Assembly (NCBI RefSeq): GCF_007747215.1
Contig: NZ_CP036273.1
Location: 5,750,322 to 5,814,321 of the forward strand
Reading direction: 5' to 3'
Source of the DNA: Urbifossiella limnaea
GTDB lineage: Bacteria > Planctomycetota > Planctomycetia > Gemmatales > Gemmataceae
DNA length: 64,000 nt
In this document: positions 48,574 to 57,682 of the stretch, piece after piece
How positions within the stretch are numbered: position 1 is the first letter of the stretch
Layout of the letters: each line of letters opens with the position of its first letter
The notes under the pieces: generated by a model
Database searches by the model: none
What the model was told of the DNA's origin: nothing
What the model saw: only the letters and a program-made list of their open reading frames with translations
Position numbers and translations under genes: made by a program

Positions 48574-50424
48574 ATGTTCCGGTACCGCTGCCCGCACTGC
48601 ACCAAGCTCCTGTCGGCGCCGGAAGTCCGTGCGGGTAAGACGACGGTCTGCTCGAAATGCTCGCAACCCCTGACCATCCCGGGGGATAAGGCCGATTGGC
48701 TGAACGACCGCGGCGAACCGCTCCTGGCCTCACCCACGATCGTCATCCGCACCCCTCCCCCCCTCGCCGCGCCCGCCCCGCCACCGACCGCAACCAGCGC
48801 CGAAGCCGATAACGACGTGCTCGGCGCCCTCGTCGCCGGGGATCTGCTCGCGCCCGTGGACCAGCCGCACTCGGGCATCTTCGACCTGGACGTGGCCGGG
48901 CCGCCGGGCATGTCGTCGGCCCTGAACGCGCTCCTCGGGCACTCCGACCCCGAACTGGTGGCCCCAGCGTCCGTCGTACTGCCTACCCCTCCGCCGGAGG
49001 CGACGCCGCCCGAACCGCCGCCGGTCGTTGTCTCCACGGTCGCTCAGCAGCCTGAACCGACCCCCACGCCACCGCCGCCGGAACGGACGCGCTTCCCGAC
49101 GCCGCCGCCGCGGGCGCTGCCGCGCCGAGCCAGCGTCATGCCCGACGTCGCCCCCGCGGCCGTCGCGACGCGGCAACGGGCGGCCGGGGTGCAACCGTTC
49201 GCCCCGCAGGTGTCCCCGTCCGGGCGGCACCCGCAACCCGACTGGGAGACGCCCTCGCAGGGCTCGCCGCGGCCGCGCCTCGTCGCCGCCACGCCGGCCC
49301 CGCCCCGCCCCGCCCCGGGCGACGCCGTCGTCGTCGGCAGCCGCACGCAGCAGGACGTGGTCGTGCTACTGTCGGCGGCCCTGGCGTCGCGGATGAAGCC
49401 GCCGCCGAAGCCGCGCCGCGACCTCAACCTGTCTACCGCCCTGTGGCTGCTCGCCACCGGCGTCGCCGTCGGGTTGCTCGCCGTGACCCTGTTCACGCCG
49501 CGCGACTTCGCCGCCGCAGCGCTCTGGGTCGGCGGCGCGGAGGTGTTCGTCGGCTACGTGTGGATTGTGTGGCTGACGGCGAAGCGCGACTGGGTGCGCG
49601 GCGTGCTGGCCGCGGTGCCACCGCTGACGCTGTACTACCTCGGGCAGTGGAAGTACGCCCGCCTCCGGCCGCTGCGGTTCGTCGCCACCGGGGCGGCCGT
49701 CGCCGCCGTGGCGTACTTTTCGGGCGCCGTCCTGCCTCACACCCGGACCCTGGCCGGCGGCGGCGCCGGCGCGGTCGACGTGCCGCCGGAGGTGGACGTG
49801 GCCGCGCGGCGGAAGGTGGACCAACTGCGGTACCACCGCGACAACCGCAACTACCCGGTGCTGGTCAAGCTGCTCCGCGAACTGGCAACGACCGACGCCG
49901 TGTACTCGGCCGAGGCGAAGGACCGCGACGAACTCCGCGCCGAGACGAAGGCGCTGTGCGACCACCCGGACGCCGAGGTGCGGGTGGAGGCGCTGCCGGC
50001 GTTCGCCCGTTGGGGGTCGTCCGACGAGGCCCGCGACCGCTGCCTGGCCGCCGTCCGCTCGGACAACCCGGACGCCCGCATGATGGCGCTGCAGCTGCTG
50101 CCGAAGTGGCCGACCGACCGCGTCGCGGCGGCGGTGGTGACGCGGATGCAGCAGCGGCCGTGCCTCGAAGCGACGGCCGCCCGCAAGGCGCTGACGACGA
50201 TCGGCGGCGGCGTCGCCGAGCGGGCCGCGGTGCCGCTCCTGGGCGAGCAGTACGAGCAGAACGTCCGCATCGCCGCGACCGACGTGCTCGCCGACGAGCG
50301 GGTGGCGAGCGCGTCGGCGCTGCAGGCGCTCCGCGACGCCTCGCGGAACAGCGGCGACTCGGCCGTGCGGGCGGCGGCGATGTCGGCCGTCGGGCGGGCC
50401 GAAGCCATCCTGCACAAGAAGTAG
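48574..50424 (+). CDS. Zinc-ribbon, multi-span membrane and HEAT-repeat protein
   Basis: The 616-residue protein opens with a zinc ribbon (MFRYRCPHCTKLLSAPEVRA; CPHC and CSKC at residues 6-9 and 26-29), then about 230 residues of Pro-rich, low-complexity linker. About four membrane helices follow (about 285-390, e.g. STALWLLATGVAVGLLAVTL and FVGYVWIVWL). The last 200 residues form HEAT-like helical repeats (EVRVEALPAFARWGSSDEAR, VRIAATDVLADERVASAS). Similar zinc-ribbon membrane proteins are common in planctomycetes, with unknown function. GGAG seven bases before ATG 48574 supports the start. The repeats suggest a protein-binding platform on one face of the membrane. Confidence 0.74.
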   Translation: MFRYRCPHCTKLLSAPEVRAGKTTVCSKCSQPLTIPGDKADWLNDRGEPLLASPTIVIRTPPPLAAPAPPPTATSAEADNDVLGALVAGDLLAPVDQPHSGIFDLDVAGPPGMSSALNALLGHSDPELVAPASVVLPTPPPEATPPEPPPVVVSTVAQQPEPTPTPPPPERTRFPTPPPRALPRRASVMPDVAPAAVATRQRAAGVQPFAPQVSPSGRHPQPDWETPSQGSPRPRLVAATPAPPRPAPGDAVVVGSRTQQDVVVLLSAALASRMKPPPKPRRDLNLSTALWLLATGVAVGLLAVTLFTPRDFAAAALWVGGAEVFVGYVWIVWLTAKRDWVRGVLAAVPPLTLYYLGQWKYARLRPLRFVATGAAVAAVAYFSGAVLPHTRTLAGGGAGAVDVPPEVDVAARRKVDQLRYHRDNRNYPVLVKLLRELATTDAVYSAEAKDRDELRAETKALCDHPDAEVRVEALPAFARWGSSDEARDRCLAAVRSDNPDARMMALQLLPKWPTDRVAAAVVTRMQQRPCLEATAARKALTTIGGGVAERAAVPLLGEQYEQNVRIAATDVLADERVASASALQALRDASRNSGDSAVRAAAMSAVGRAEAILHKK

Positions 50425-50519
50425 CGGGCGCGGCCCGGCGGGGTCGGCGACCCGCCGCCCCGCGGCGCGAGGCCGGCGCGCGGTACTGTTCCGCCCGCGG
50501 GCCGGCCGGCGGTTTCGAG

Positions 50520-51287
50520 TCAGGTCTCCGGCTCGCCGCGGTGCGGCGTCTTTCCCGCGGCAAAAAGCAGCTGGCGTGCGAGGCCGTGCATCAGCTTCAC
50601 GTCCTGCGGCGTCGGGTTGGCCCGGCCGAGAAACTGCCGCACGGCGTGCATCAGGGAGTCGGCCCTGCCGCCGAACAGGAAGCCGACCGCGGTGAACGCC
50701 TCCCGCAGATGCTCGAACATCCGCTCCTGTTCGGCGTGACTCGCCACCTTCGGCGCGTGCGTGTCGGCCGGGTTCGCCACCGTGGCCGCGGCCGAGTACG
50801 CCTTCCGCAGTTCGTAGCAGCAGACGGCCACCGCCTGTGCCAGGTTCAGCGACGGGAACTCGGGGGCCACGGGGATGTGGACGAGCCCGTTGCAGCGGCC
50901 GATCTCGTCGTTCGACAGCCCGTGCGGCTCAGGCCCGAAAACGAGCCCGACCGGCCCGGCCGCGGCGGCGCCGAGGAGTTTCGGCATCATCTCGGCGGCG
51001 GGGCCGATCATGCCACGGCGTGCGACGCCGGCCGTGAGCGACGACGTGGCGAGCGTGAGCGAACAGTCGGCGAGGGCGTCGCCGAGATCGGGCACGATGC
51101 GGGCGGCGTCGAGGACGGGGAGGCCGTGGGTGGCGAGGCGGCGCGCCTCCAGGTCGGTGGGGCGCGCGAACGGGGCGACGAGGACGAGGTCGGCGAGGCC
51201 GAAGTTCCGCATCACCCGGGCGGCCGAGCCGAGGTTCCCGGCGTAGTGCGGCCGCACCAGCACGACGCGGACGTTGGCGAGGCTCAT
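50520..51287 (-). CDS. trmJ: tRNA (cytidine/uridine-2'-O-)-methyltransferase, TrmJ type
   Basis: The 255-residue SPOUT enzyme should 2'-O-methylate a ribose in the tRNA anticodon loop (position 32 for TrmJ). All three SpoU motifs are present: HYAGNLGSAARVMRNFG, FGPEPHGLSNDEIGRC and FPSLNLAQAVAVCCYELRKA, which build the SAM-binding knot. A helical C-terminal extension of about 80 residues is usual for TrmJ. Its ATG overlaps the stop of the upstream 400-residue gene (ATGA), so the pair is co-translated. TrmL and other TrmH-family enzymes are alternatives, but the length favours TrmJ. Confidence 0.87.
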   Translation of the reverse strand: MSLANVRVVLVRPHYAGNLGSAARVMRNFGLADLVLVAPFARPTDLEARRLATHGLPVLDAARIVPDLGDALADCSLTLATSSLTAGVARRGMIGPAAEMMPKLLGAAAAGPVGLVFGPEPHGLSNDEIGRCNGLVHIPVAPEFPSLNLAQAVAVCCYELRKAYSAAATVANPADTHAPKVASHAEQERMFEHLREAFTAVGFLFGGRADSLMHAVRQFLGRANPTPQDVKLMHGLARQLLFAAGKTPHRGEPET

Positions 51288-52486
51288 CCCGCCACCGGCG
51301 GGTAGACGCCGGACCCGGCGATGAGGCCGGCGAGGAACTGCACCGCGTCGTGCCGGGCCTTCGCGGCGTCGGCCAGCGCGGCGTAGTCGTTGAGCCGCCG
51401 CGCTAGCTCCGACGCGCTGGGGCAGATCAGGCCGCGCTCCTCCTCGTTCGCCAGGAACTCGCGCGCCGCCGCCAGCGCCTCCGGCAGCCGGTTCAGCTTC
51501 ACCAGCAGGTTCACGTACACCTGCGCCGCGTAGCTGGCGCCCACGTCGCTCTCGCGCTTCGCCTTCTCGCGGAACCGCGCCAGGTTTGCCTCCACGTCCA
51601 CGCCGGCCACGGTGTCGAGGTACGCGCGGTAGTCGGCGTAGCCGTCCTCGAACGGGGCGTCGCCGCCGCCGCCGCGGAGGTTCGGCGACAGCCGCTCACC
51701 ATACACGCACAGCTCGCGGGCCAGGGCGTTCTCCTCGCCCGGCGGCAGGTACAGCGCCATCTGGCACACGCTCGACAGGTGCGACGTGTCGATGTGGTAG
51801 GCGTCGTCGCCGAACAGCTCGGGGTGCCCCTCGACCATCTCGCGGACGCTCGCACCGTCGCGGGCCGGGGCGCCGCGGCCGCTCAGGTCGGCGCGGAGGC
51901 GGTCGGCGAGCTGCGCGTGCAGGGCGCGGGTGAGCCGGCCGACGCAGTAGTCGCGCAGGTCCGGGTTCTGGTTCAGCTCCGAGCCGCTGACAGTGGTGAT
52001 CGCCGAACAGACGCCGTGCCGGTCGAGGATCAGGTCGAACCCCTTCTTCGGGTACAGGCCCTGCTGCCAGGCGATTTCGATGATCGGGTAGATGTCCGCC
52101 TCGGGGCCGGGCTCGAAGTTCTCGATGGCCAGCTTCACCGGCTCGGGCTCGTTGATGAGCCGGTAGAACTGCCAGGCCTTGGTGAGGTCGCCGCGGTCGA
52201 GGGCGAGCCGGCCCACCTCGCGGGCGGCGGCGCGGATGGCCTCCTCGTAGGGCTCGTGGGTGTGCGCCGGCAGGTCGGTGGCGGGGCCGGTCGGGAACGG
52301 CGACACGCCGAGCTCGACGCGCTTCTTCAGGAGCAGCGCGTAGAAGAGGCCGTTGAGGTCGCCGGCGGCGCGGAGTTCGGCGATCAGCGAGTCGGCGGCG
52401 GCGGCGGGGCCGGCGGCGGCGAGGGCGGCGCGGAGGCGGTCGAAGGCGGCGGGGTCGATCGGCGGCGGGGCGTCGTCGGCGTCCAT
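51284..52486 (-). CDS. 400-residue cytoplasmic protein of unknown function
   Basis: The protein begins MDADDAPPPIDPAAFDRLRA and has no signal peptide or membrane helix. It looks largely helical with TPR-like pieces (REVGRLALDRGDLTKAWQFY and VNLLVKLNRLPEALAAAREF). Conserved-looking islands are PIIEIAWQQGLYPKKGFDLI, HGVCSAITTVSG and DAYHIDTSHLSSVCQMALYL; the last contains His/Asp residues that could bind metal. I do not recognise a family, although similar proteins occur in planctomycetes by recollection. It overlaps trmJ by four bases and lies 26 bp after a cyclase-repeat gene, all leftward. A role beside tRNA modification is possible but unsupported. Confidence 0.72.
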   Translation of the reverse strand: MDADDAPPPIDPAAFDRLRAALAAAGPAAAADSLIAELRAAGDLNGLFYALLLKKRVELGVSPFPTGPATDLPAHTHEPYEEAIRAAAREVGRLALDRGDLTKAWQFYRLINEPEPVKLAIENFEPGPEADIYPIIEIAWQQGLYPKKGFDLILDRHGVCSAITTVSGSELNQNPDLRDYCVGRLTRALHAQLADRLRADLSGRGAPARDGASVREMVEGHPELFGDDAYHIDTSHLSSVCQMALYLPPGEENALARELCVYGERLSPNLRGGGGDAPFEDGYADYRAYLDTVAGVDVEANLARFREKAKRESDVGASYAAQVYVNLLVKLNRLPEALAAAREFLANEEERGLICPSASELARRLNDYAALADAAKARHDAVQFLAGLIAGSGVYPPVAG

Positions 52487-52512
52487 GAGCGGCTCCGGGG
52501 GGTGGGGGTATC

Positions 52513-53589
52513 CTATCGCCCCGGCCCCCGAACCGCCGCCCGCGCGCTCAGCGCCTGACTCGTCGCCACCACCGGGTCGTTCTCGCGGACCAGCTCGACC
52601 TCGTTCACCCAGCTGCCGTCCGCCCGCTGCTTCCGCGCCAGCGCCGCCGCCAACCCCGCCGGCTCGCCCAGGTTCGCGGCCCGGTACGCCCGCGCCACCG
52701 ACGCCGCGTAGTAGAAGTACACCGCGTTCCGGTTCGGCTCCAGCGCCGCCGGGTACGGCCCCGGGTGGCGCTCCGCCTGGAAGTTCGTCCGCAGCCAATC
52801 GGCGGCGCGCGTCGTGCGGCGGTCGACATCCGTGGCGTGCGCCCCGCGGCGGCACAGCAGGAGCGCCCGGAGCCCGTCGGCCGTGGCGCTGCCGTAGGAC
52901 ACGCCCACGCCGTCGATCAACCCCGCCTTGTTGCGCACCGGGTCGGCGTGGACGAAGTGGAAGCCACCGTCCGCGTTTTGGCAGCGCCGCAGGAACGCGA
53001 ACGCCGCAGCGGCGCGGGCGTCGGTGAGCGCGCCGGCTGAGGTCAATGCCTCGAGCGCGAACAGCGTCGCGGACAGGTTCGACTCGGTGAACAGCGGCGC
53101 GAAGCCCGTCGCACCGGGCTTCTTTGGTACGACACGGCAGTAACCCCACCCGCCGTAGTGCGGGTCGTCCGCGGTCCAACCCAGCTCGTGGGTCAGCTGC
53201 CGGGCGAGGAGGTACTTCGTCCACGCCGCCTTCGCGGCGGCGCGGGTTACGCCGTCGGCGTGGCACAGCGCTTTCAGTGCCAGCGCCGCGGTGTAGACGG
53301 GATAGTCGAAGCCGCCGTCCGGCTCGCGGACCTCGCCGTCCTTCACAAACGTGTCGAGGAAGGCGAGCGCCTTTTCGCGGGCGGCGGGTGCGGCGTCGGC
53401 GTCCTGGAGTGCGCCAAGCACGAGCGGCGTGAGGGCGGTGCCGTCCTTGAACGCGGCGTACACGTCGGACCGCCACGCCCCGTCGGGCGACTGGCGCTTC
53501 ACCAGGTAGGCGACGGCCGCGGCGGTGTCGGCGCGCGGGGCGGGCGGCTGTGCGACGACGAGCGCGAGCAGCGCGACGGACGGGGACAT
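52513..53589 (-). CDS. Secreted prenyltransferase/squalene-oxidase-repeat protein
   Basis: The 358-residue protein has a signal peptide (MSPSVALLALVVAQPPAP) and then alpha/alpha-toroid repeats like those of squalene cyclases: AVAYLVKRQSPDGAWRSDVY, FLRRCQNADGGFHFVH and LARKQRADGSWVNEVELVRE. The QW-like pattern (Q-x-x-x-G-x-W/F) recurs at least four times. Catalytic acids of true cyclases are not evident, so it may be a periplasmic binding protein. ATG 53589 is used because the upstream ATG at 53619 adds residues that break the signal peptide. It leads the trmJ-containing run and is followed after 26 bp by an unknown gene. Confidence 0.83.
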   Translation of the reverse strand: MSPSVALLALVVAQPPAPRADTAAAVAYLVKRQSPDGAWRSDVYAAFKDGTALTPLVLGALQDADAAPAAREKALAFLDTFVKDGEVREPDGGFDYPVYTAALALKALCHADGVTRAAAKAAWTKYLLARQLTHELGWTADDPHYGGWGYCRVVPKKPGATGFAPLFTESNLSATLFALEALTSAGALTDARAAAAFAFLRRCQNADGGFHFVHADPVRNKAGLIDGVGVSYGSATADGLRALLLCRRGAHATDVDRRTTRAADWLRTNFQAERHPGPYPAALEPNRNAVYFYYAASVARAYRAANLGEPAGLAAALARKQRADGSWVNEVELVRENDPVVATSQALSARAAVRGPGR

Positions 53590-53616
53590 GGGAATACCCC
53601 AGGAAAAGCAGATTTT

Positions 53617-53685
53617 CACGCAGAGGCGCGGAGCCGCAGAGAAGACAGAGTCCTGTTCTTCTCTGCGGCTCTGCGGCTCTGTGTG
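53617..53685. repeat. Intergenic palindrome with 29-base arms
   Basis: Arms 53617-53645 and 53657-53685 are complementary apart from three mismatches, around an 11-base loop. The right arm carries the tandem CTCTGCGG units. It lies between two cyclase-repeat genes on the minus strand and could end the upstream transcript. Confidence 0.62.
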
Positions 53686-53694
53686 AGCAATGGT

Positions 53695-55194
53695 TTACTC
53701 CTTCGCGTCGCGCTTCTCGGCCTGCGCCCGCAGCACGTCCACCGGGAACGGCGTCCGGTCGGCCGTCATCACGAGCAGCGCCGCCGACGTGCAGAACGTC
53801 CGCCCGGTGATGCAGTGGTGGCCGCTCCAGCTGCCGCTGCCGTCCTGGGCCTTCTCCAGGCCGGTGCGCATCTTGGTGTCCCAGTCGGTCCAGTCCTTGC
53901 CGCCCTTGAGCACGAGCGACTCGCTGATGTGCATGAAGCTCAGGAACTCCTCGCCGCCGTTGGAGCCGAACCCGGCCACGAACTTCTCGTCTCGCACGGT
54001 CGCGGCCAGTTGCCCCTGGACCTTGTCGTTGGCCCGCTCGGCCTCGCCGAGTCGCTTTACCGTCTCGCGGGCCTCTTCCTTCTGCTTGTCGGTCGCCTTC
54101 AGGTCTTTCAGCACTTCCTTCGCCTTCGCGCCGTCGACGCGGAGGCCGTTCACCGCGTCCTGCGTGTTGCCGGCGCCGCGGCCGAAGCTGTACAGCTTCA
54201 CCCCCGCGTCGCCCCCGCCGACCCCGCCGGCGCCGGCGAACCCGGCGCTACGGCCGGAGAACGCCCCCTCGGCCGACGCGCCGGGAGGCGCCGCGTAGGC
54301 CCCCGGGTCGCCCGCCTTGGCCTTCCCGGCCGGGAGCGCCGCGACCGCCGCCGGGGCGGGGCCGGACGCCAACGCCTTCCCCTCGGCCGCCGTCTTGGCG
54401 TCGGCCAGCGCCCGCTCCAGCACCCGGCGATCCACCTCGACGCCGTTCTGCCGCGCCCGCGCCACGCTCTTGTTGCACAGCCCCATCGACAGCGTGGGTG
54501 CCCACCCGCCCTGGTTGGCGAACCCGCCGTCGGCCCCCTGGTGGCGCACGATCTTGTTCATCGTCTTGGTCAGCGCCGCGACCAACCGCTCCTCGTCCGG
54601 GCCGGCGCTGCCGCGCATCTCGGCCAGTACCAGGTTCACCAGGAAGGTGTCCACGTACGGCCCGATCTTCCCCTGCAGTTGCGTGCCGCGGACGTCGGTG
54701 ATGTACAGCGAGTCGCCCTCGGCCCGCTCGACGCGGCCGAGCACGAACCGCAGCCCCTTGGCCACGGCGTCCTTGTAATCGCCGGTGGTGGCGGTGTGGC
54801 CGGCGCGGAACAGGGCCAGCAGCGCGAAGCACGTGTTCCCCACGTCCGACGGGTCTTCGACCGTCTTCCCCTCGACGCGGCCGCCGTTCGGCCCCTGGTT
54901 CCGCCAGCCGCCGCCCTGGTTCCAGCCGCCGTCCTCCTGCTGCGACTTCACGAGCCAGGTGAGCCCCTTCTTGACGGAGTCCGACAGCGGCCGCGGGGTC
55001 ACGGCCGTCTTCATCTCGACCTTCACGTTCGTGACCTTGACCGGCGACAGCTTCTCGGCCGCCTTCTCACTCGGCGGCGGGGCGGTGGGAACGGCGGCCG
55101 GCGGCTGGCCGGTCGCGGGGACGAGGTTGAGCGCGAACGTGGCCGCGAGCCCGACGGCGGCGGCGGCCCGGAGCGGGCGGATCAGGCGGGACAT
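53695..55194 (-). CDS. Secreted prenyltransferase/squalene-oxidase-repeat protein with large insertion
   Basis: The 499-residue protein has a signal peptide (MSRLIRPLRAAAAVGLAATF) and toroid repeats: KGLTWLVKSQQEDGGWNQGG, KIVRHQGADGGFANQGGWAP and, at the end, LEKAQDGSGSWSGHHC. Between them lies an insertion of about 160 residues, Ala/Gly-rich first and then a charged coiled-coil-like stretch (KEVLKDLKATDKQKEEARET). It is related to, but not a copy of, the neighbouring 52.5-kb gene and the 36.5-kb gene. GGAGG eight bases before ATG 55194 supports the start. Exported and probably structural or binding rather than catalytic. Confidence 0.84.
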   Translation of the reverse strand: MSRLIRPLRAAAAVGLAATFALNLVPATGQPPAAVPTAPPPSEKAAEKLSPVKVTNVKVEMKTAVTPRPLSDSVKKGLTWLVKSQQEDGGWNQGGGWRNQGPNGGRVEGKTVEDPSDVGNTCFALLALFRAGHTATTGDYKDAVAKGLRFVLGRVERAEGDSLYITDVRGTQLQGKIGPYVDTFLVNLVLAEMRGSAGPDEERLVAALTKTMNKIVRHQGADGGFANQGGWAPTLSMGLCNKSVARARQNGVEVDRRVLERALADAKTAAEGKALASGPAPAAVAALPAGKAKAGDPGAYAAPPGASAEGAFSGRSAGFAGAGGVGGGDAGVKLYSFGRGAGNTQDAVNGLRVDGAKAKEVLKDLKATDKQKEEARETVKRLGEAERANDKVQGQLAATVRDEKFVAGFGSNGGEEFLSFMHISESLVLKGGKDWTDWDTKMRTGLEKAQDGSGSWSGHHCITGRTFCTSAALLVMTADRTPFPVDVLRAQAEKRDAKE

Positions 55195-55390
55195 GCGGAG
55201 TCCTCCGACGGGAGGGGAACGGGGCGCACTTCCGACGCCCCGCCGGCAGTCTAACGGGTCCGCGGTCCGGGGTGGGTAACGGGTTGGTAACGGGGGGCGG
55301 CCGCCGGGGCCGAAAACTCCTCTTCTCGCGCCGCCGGGGAGTCGCTATCAGCCGCCCCATCTTCACCCTCGCCGAACGGCCGGAGGACGG

Positions 55391-56164
55391 ATGCGCACGT
55401 GGCGGAAGCTAATGGCGACGGCAGCGCTCGGGGCGGCGGTCGGCGGCGCGGCCGCCCAGCCGCCGGCGCCCGCAACCGGCGCGAAGGCCGCGGACCCGCT
55501 CCGCGCCGCCGACCCGCTGGGGGCGATGGTCGCGGAGGCGAAGTCGGCACACGCGGCGCTGCGCGACTACGCCTGCACGTTCACCCGCCAGGAGCGCGTG
55601 AACGGCAACCTCGGCGCGGAGCAGGTGGCCGAGCTGAAGTACCGGGCCAGCCCGTACAGCGTGTCGGTCCGGTTCGCCCGGCCGGCGGAGGTGGCCGGCG
55701 CGTCGGCGACGTTCGCCACCGGCAAGCGGCTGGAACAGGTGAAGGTGCGGCCGGCCGGCGCAAAGGGGAGCGACCGGTTCCTGCTCGTCGGCCAGGACGA
55801 CCCGAAGGCGAAGCTGGACGGGCTCCACCCGGTGACCGGCTACGGCGTCGGCGCCGTGATCGACCGCGTGGCGAAGGTGGCGGCGACCGAGAAGGCGATG
55901 AACAACGCCCTGGAGGTGCACTCGGGCGAGTTCCAGTTCGCCGGCAAGACGGTGACGCGGTACGAGATTCTGGCCCGCCGCCCGCACGCCAACCGGTACG
56001 CCTACCGGATGCTGGTGTACGTGGACCCGCAGACGAAGCTGCCAATGCGGTGGGAGGCCTACGACGCCCCGCGGCCCGGTACCACCGTCGGCGAGCTGGT
56101 CGAGGCGCACAGCTACACCGCCCTGCGGCCGAACGTGGGCCTCGGGGATAACGCGTTCGAGTAA
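55391..56164 (+). CDS. DUF1571-family secreted protein
   Basis: The 257-residue protein has a signal peptide (MRTWRKLMATAALGAAVGGA, cleaved near AAAQ) and the DUF1571 domain: RDYACTFTRQERVNGNLGAE, YRASPYSVSVRFARPAEVAG, FQFAGKTVTRYEILARR and YRMLVYVDPQTKLPMRWEAY. DUF1571 proteins are periplasmic and common in planctomycetes; by fold they resemble LolA-like lipid carriers, which is a recollection rather than a demonstrated link. ATG 55391 is supported by CGGAGGACGG immediately upstream. It converges on the sulfatase gene with a palindrome between them. Confidence 0.84.
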   Translation: MRTWRKLMATAALGAAVGGAAAQPPAPATGAKAADPLRAADPLGAMVAEAKSAHAALRDYACTFTRQERVNGNLGAEQVAELKYRASPYSVSVRFARPAEVAGASATFATGKRLEQVKVRPAGAKGSDRFLLVGQDDPKAKLDGLHPVTGYGVGAVIDRVAKVAATEKAMNNALEVHSGEFQFAGKTVTRYEILARRPHANRYAYRMLVYVDPQTKLPMRWEAYDAPRPGTTVGELVEAHSYTALRPNVGLGDNAFE

Positions 56165-56172
56165 GCCGAATT

Positions 56173-56214
56173 GCCGCTTGCGGCGTAGCTTCACAACGCT
56201 ACGCCGCAAGCGGC
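56173..56214. repeat. Intergenic palindrome, GCCGCTTGCGGC family (copy 3)
   Basis: Perfect 17-base arms (56173-56189 and 56198-56214) flank TTCACAAC. The left arm is GCCGCTTGCGGCGTAGC. It lies between the convergent DUF1571 and sulfatase genes and probably terminates both. Confidence 0.75.
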
Positions 56215-56221
56215 GAAACCC

Positions 56222-57655
56222 TCACTTCTTCGCCGCCGGCAGCAGCGCCTTCATCCGCCGTACCGTTTCGGCGCTCGCCGGGTCCGCGGCCAGGTTCCGC
56301 AGCTCGCCCGGGTCCGCCTCGTAGTCGAACAGCTGCTCGCCGCGCTTGCCGTCGTCCCACGTCGTGTACCGGTAGCGCTCCGTCCGCACGCTCCGGCCCA
56401 TGAAGAACGGGTTCTTCCCCGTCACCTCGCCCGTCGTCGTGGGGGTGCCGCGGCTCACCTGCGTGACCGCCGGCCGCTCCCACGCCGCGGCCGGGTTCTC
56501 CAGCAGCGGGCGCAAACTCGCGCCGTCGGTGCGCGGGGCGGTCAGGCCGCACGCGTCGGCCAGCGTCGCGTGCAGGTCTGTCAGTTCCACGGTGCGACGG
56601 CACACGCCACCGTTACCCTTGGCCCGCGGGTCGTGGACCACCAGCGGCACCCGGGCGCTGTTCTCGAACAGGCTCATCTTCTGCCACAGCCCGTGCTCGC
56701 CGAGGTGGTAGCCGTGGTCGCTCAGGAACACCACGATGGTGCGGTTCGCCAGCCCGAGCCGGTCCAGTGCCGAAAGTACCCGGCCGACCTGCGCGTCCAT
56801 GAACGCCACCGACGCCAGGTACGCCTGGATCGCCTCGCGGCGCTGGGCGTCGGTCATCGCCTCCTGCTCGGGCTTGGCGCTGCCGAACGCCGGCCCCGGC
56901 CCCGCGGCGCGGTGTCCGGCGGGCACGCTCGCGAGCGTGATGTCGGCCGCGGGGTACTGGTCGAAGTAGGCCCGCGGGGCGACGTAGGGCGTGTGCGGGC
57001 GGAAGAACCCGCACGCCAGGAAGAACGGTCGGTCCTTGTTCGCTTCCAGCAGCTTCGTGATTTCGGTCGCGGTCATGCCGTCGGTGTGCGTCTCGTCGCC
57101 GCCGGCCGATGCCAGCCAGCTGAGGGTGCCGCCGAACCGGGCCGAGCCCTTACCCTTCGGGTTCAGAGTGAAGATGCGGTTCGCGTCCTCGTCGTCCTTG
57201 TCGAAGCCGCGGGGGTTGATGACGCGCTCCCAGCTCGGCGGGTCGTCGAGCCCGTCGGTGCCGATCTGCCCGGGGACGCCGTAGTGGTACAGCTTGCCGA
57301 CGCGGGCCACGTAGTACCCGGCCCGGCGGAACGTCTGCGGAAGCGTCTGCACGTCGGGCACGTTGCGGCGGAACTGCGTGGCGTTCTCGTAGACGCGCAG
57401 CGTGTCGGGCCGCAGCCCGGTGAGGAGGCTGGCGCGGCTCGGGTTGCACAGCGGGAACTGGCAGTACGCCCGGTCGAACCGCACGCCCTTCGCCGCGAGC
57501 TTGTCGATGTTCGGGGTTTTGGCGCGGCCCTGGTAGCAGCCGAGGGCGGTGTTGGTGAGGTCGTCGGAGACGACGAACAGGACGTTCATCTTGTCCTGCG
57601 CCGCGGCCGGGCCGGTGGCGAGGAAGAGGGCCGCGAGCGCGAGCAGACGGGTCAT
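56222..57655 (-). CDS. Secreted sulfatase, iduronate-2-sulfatase-like
   Basis: The 477-residue hydrolase should remove sulfate esters from polysaccharides or glycans. It has a signal peptide (MTRLLALAALFLATGPAAAQ) and the type I sulfatase signature CNPSRASLLTG near residue 74, whose Cys becomes formylglycine. Metal ligands appear in NVLFVVSDDLTNTALGCYQG and in FLSDHGYHLGEHGLWQK. The ACGFFRPHTPYVAP stretch resembles iduronate-2-sulfatases. A true FGE is not encoded here; the FGE-like domains of the kinase fusion lack the expected cysteines. It is followed on the same strand by nothing but a palindrome, and is preceded by a DUF1080 gene upstream. Confidence 0.92.
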   Translation of the reverse strand: MTRLLALAALFLATGPAAAQDKMNVLFVVSDDLTNTALGCYQGRAKTPNIDKLAAKGVRFDRAYCQFPLCNPSRASLLTGLRPDTLRVYENATQFRRNVPDVQTLPQTFRRAGYYVARVGKLYHYGVPGQIGTDGLDDPPSWERVINPRGFDKDDEDANRIFTLNPKGKGSARFGGTLSWLASAGGDETHTDGMTATEITKLLEANKDRPFFLACGFFRPHTPYVAPRAYFDQYPAADITLASVPAGHRAAGPGPAFGSAKPEQEAMTDAQRREAIQAYLASVAFMDAQVGRVLSALDRLGLANRTIVVFLSDHGYHLGEHGLWQKMSLFENSARVPLVVHDPRAKGNGGVCRRTVELTDLHATLADACGLTAPRTDGASLRPLLENPAAAWERPAVTQVSRGTPTTTGEVTGKNPFFMGRSVRTERYRYTTWDDGKRGEQLFDYEADPGELRNLAADPASAETVRRMKALLPAAKK

Positions 57656-57682
57656 GGCGGCACCGGGAGAGGAGGGATGGGG

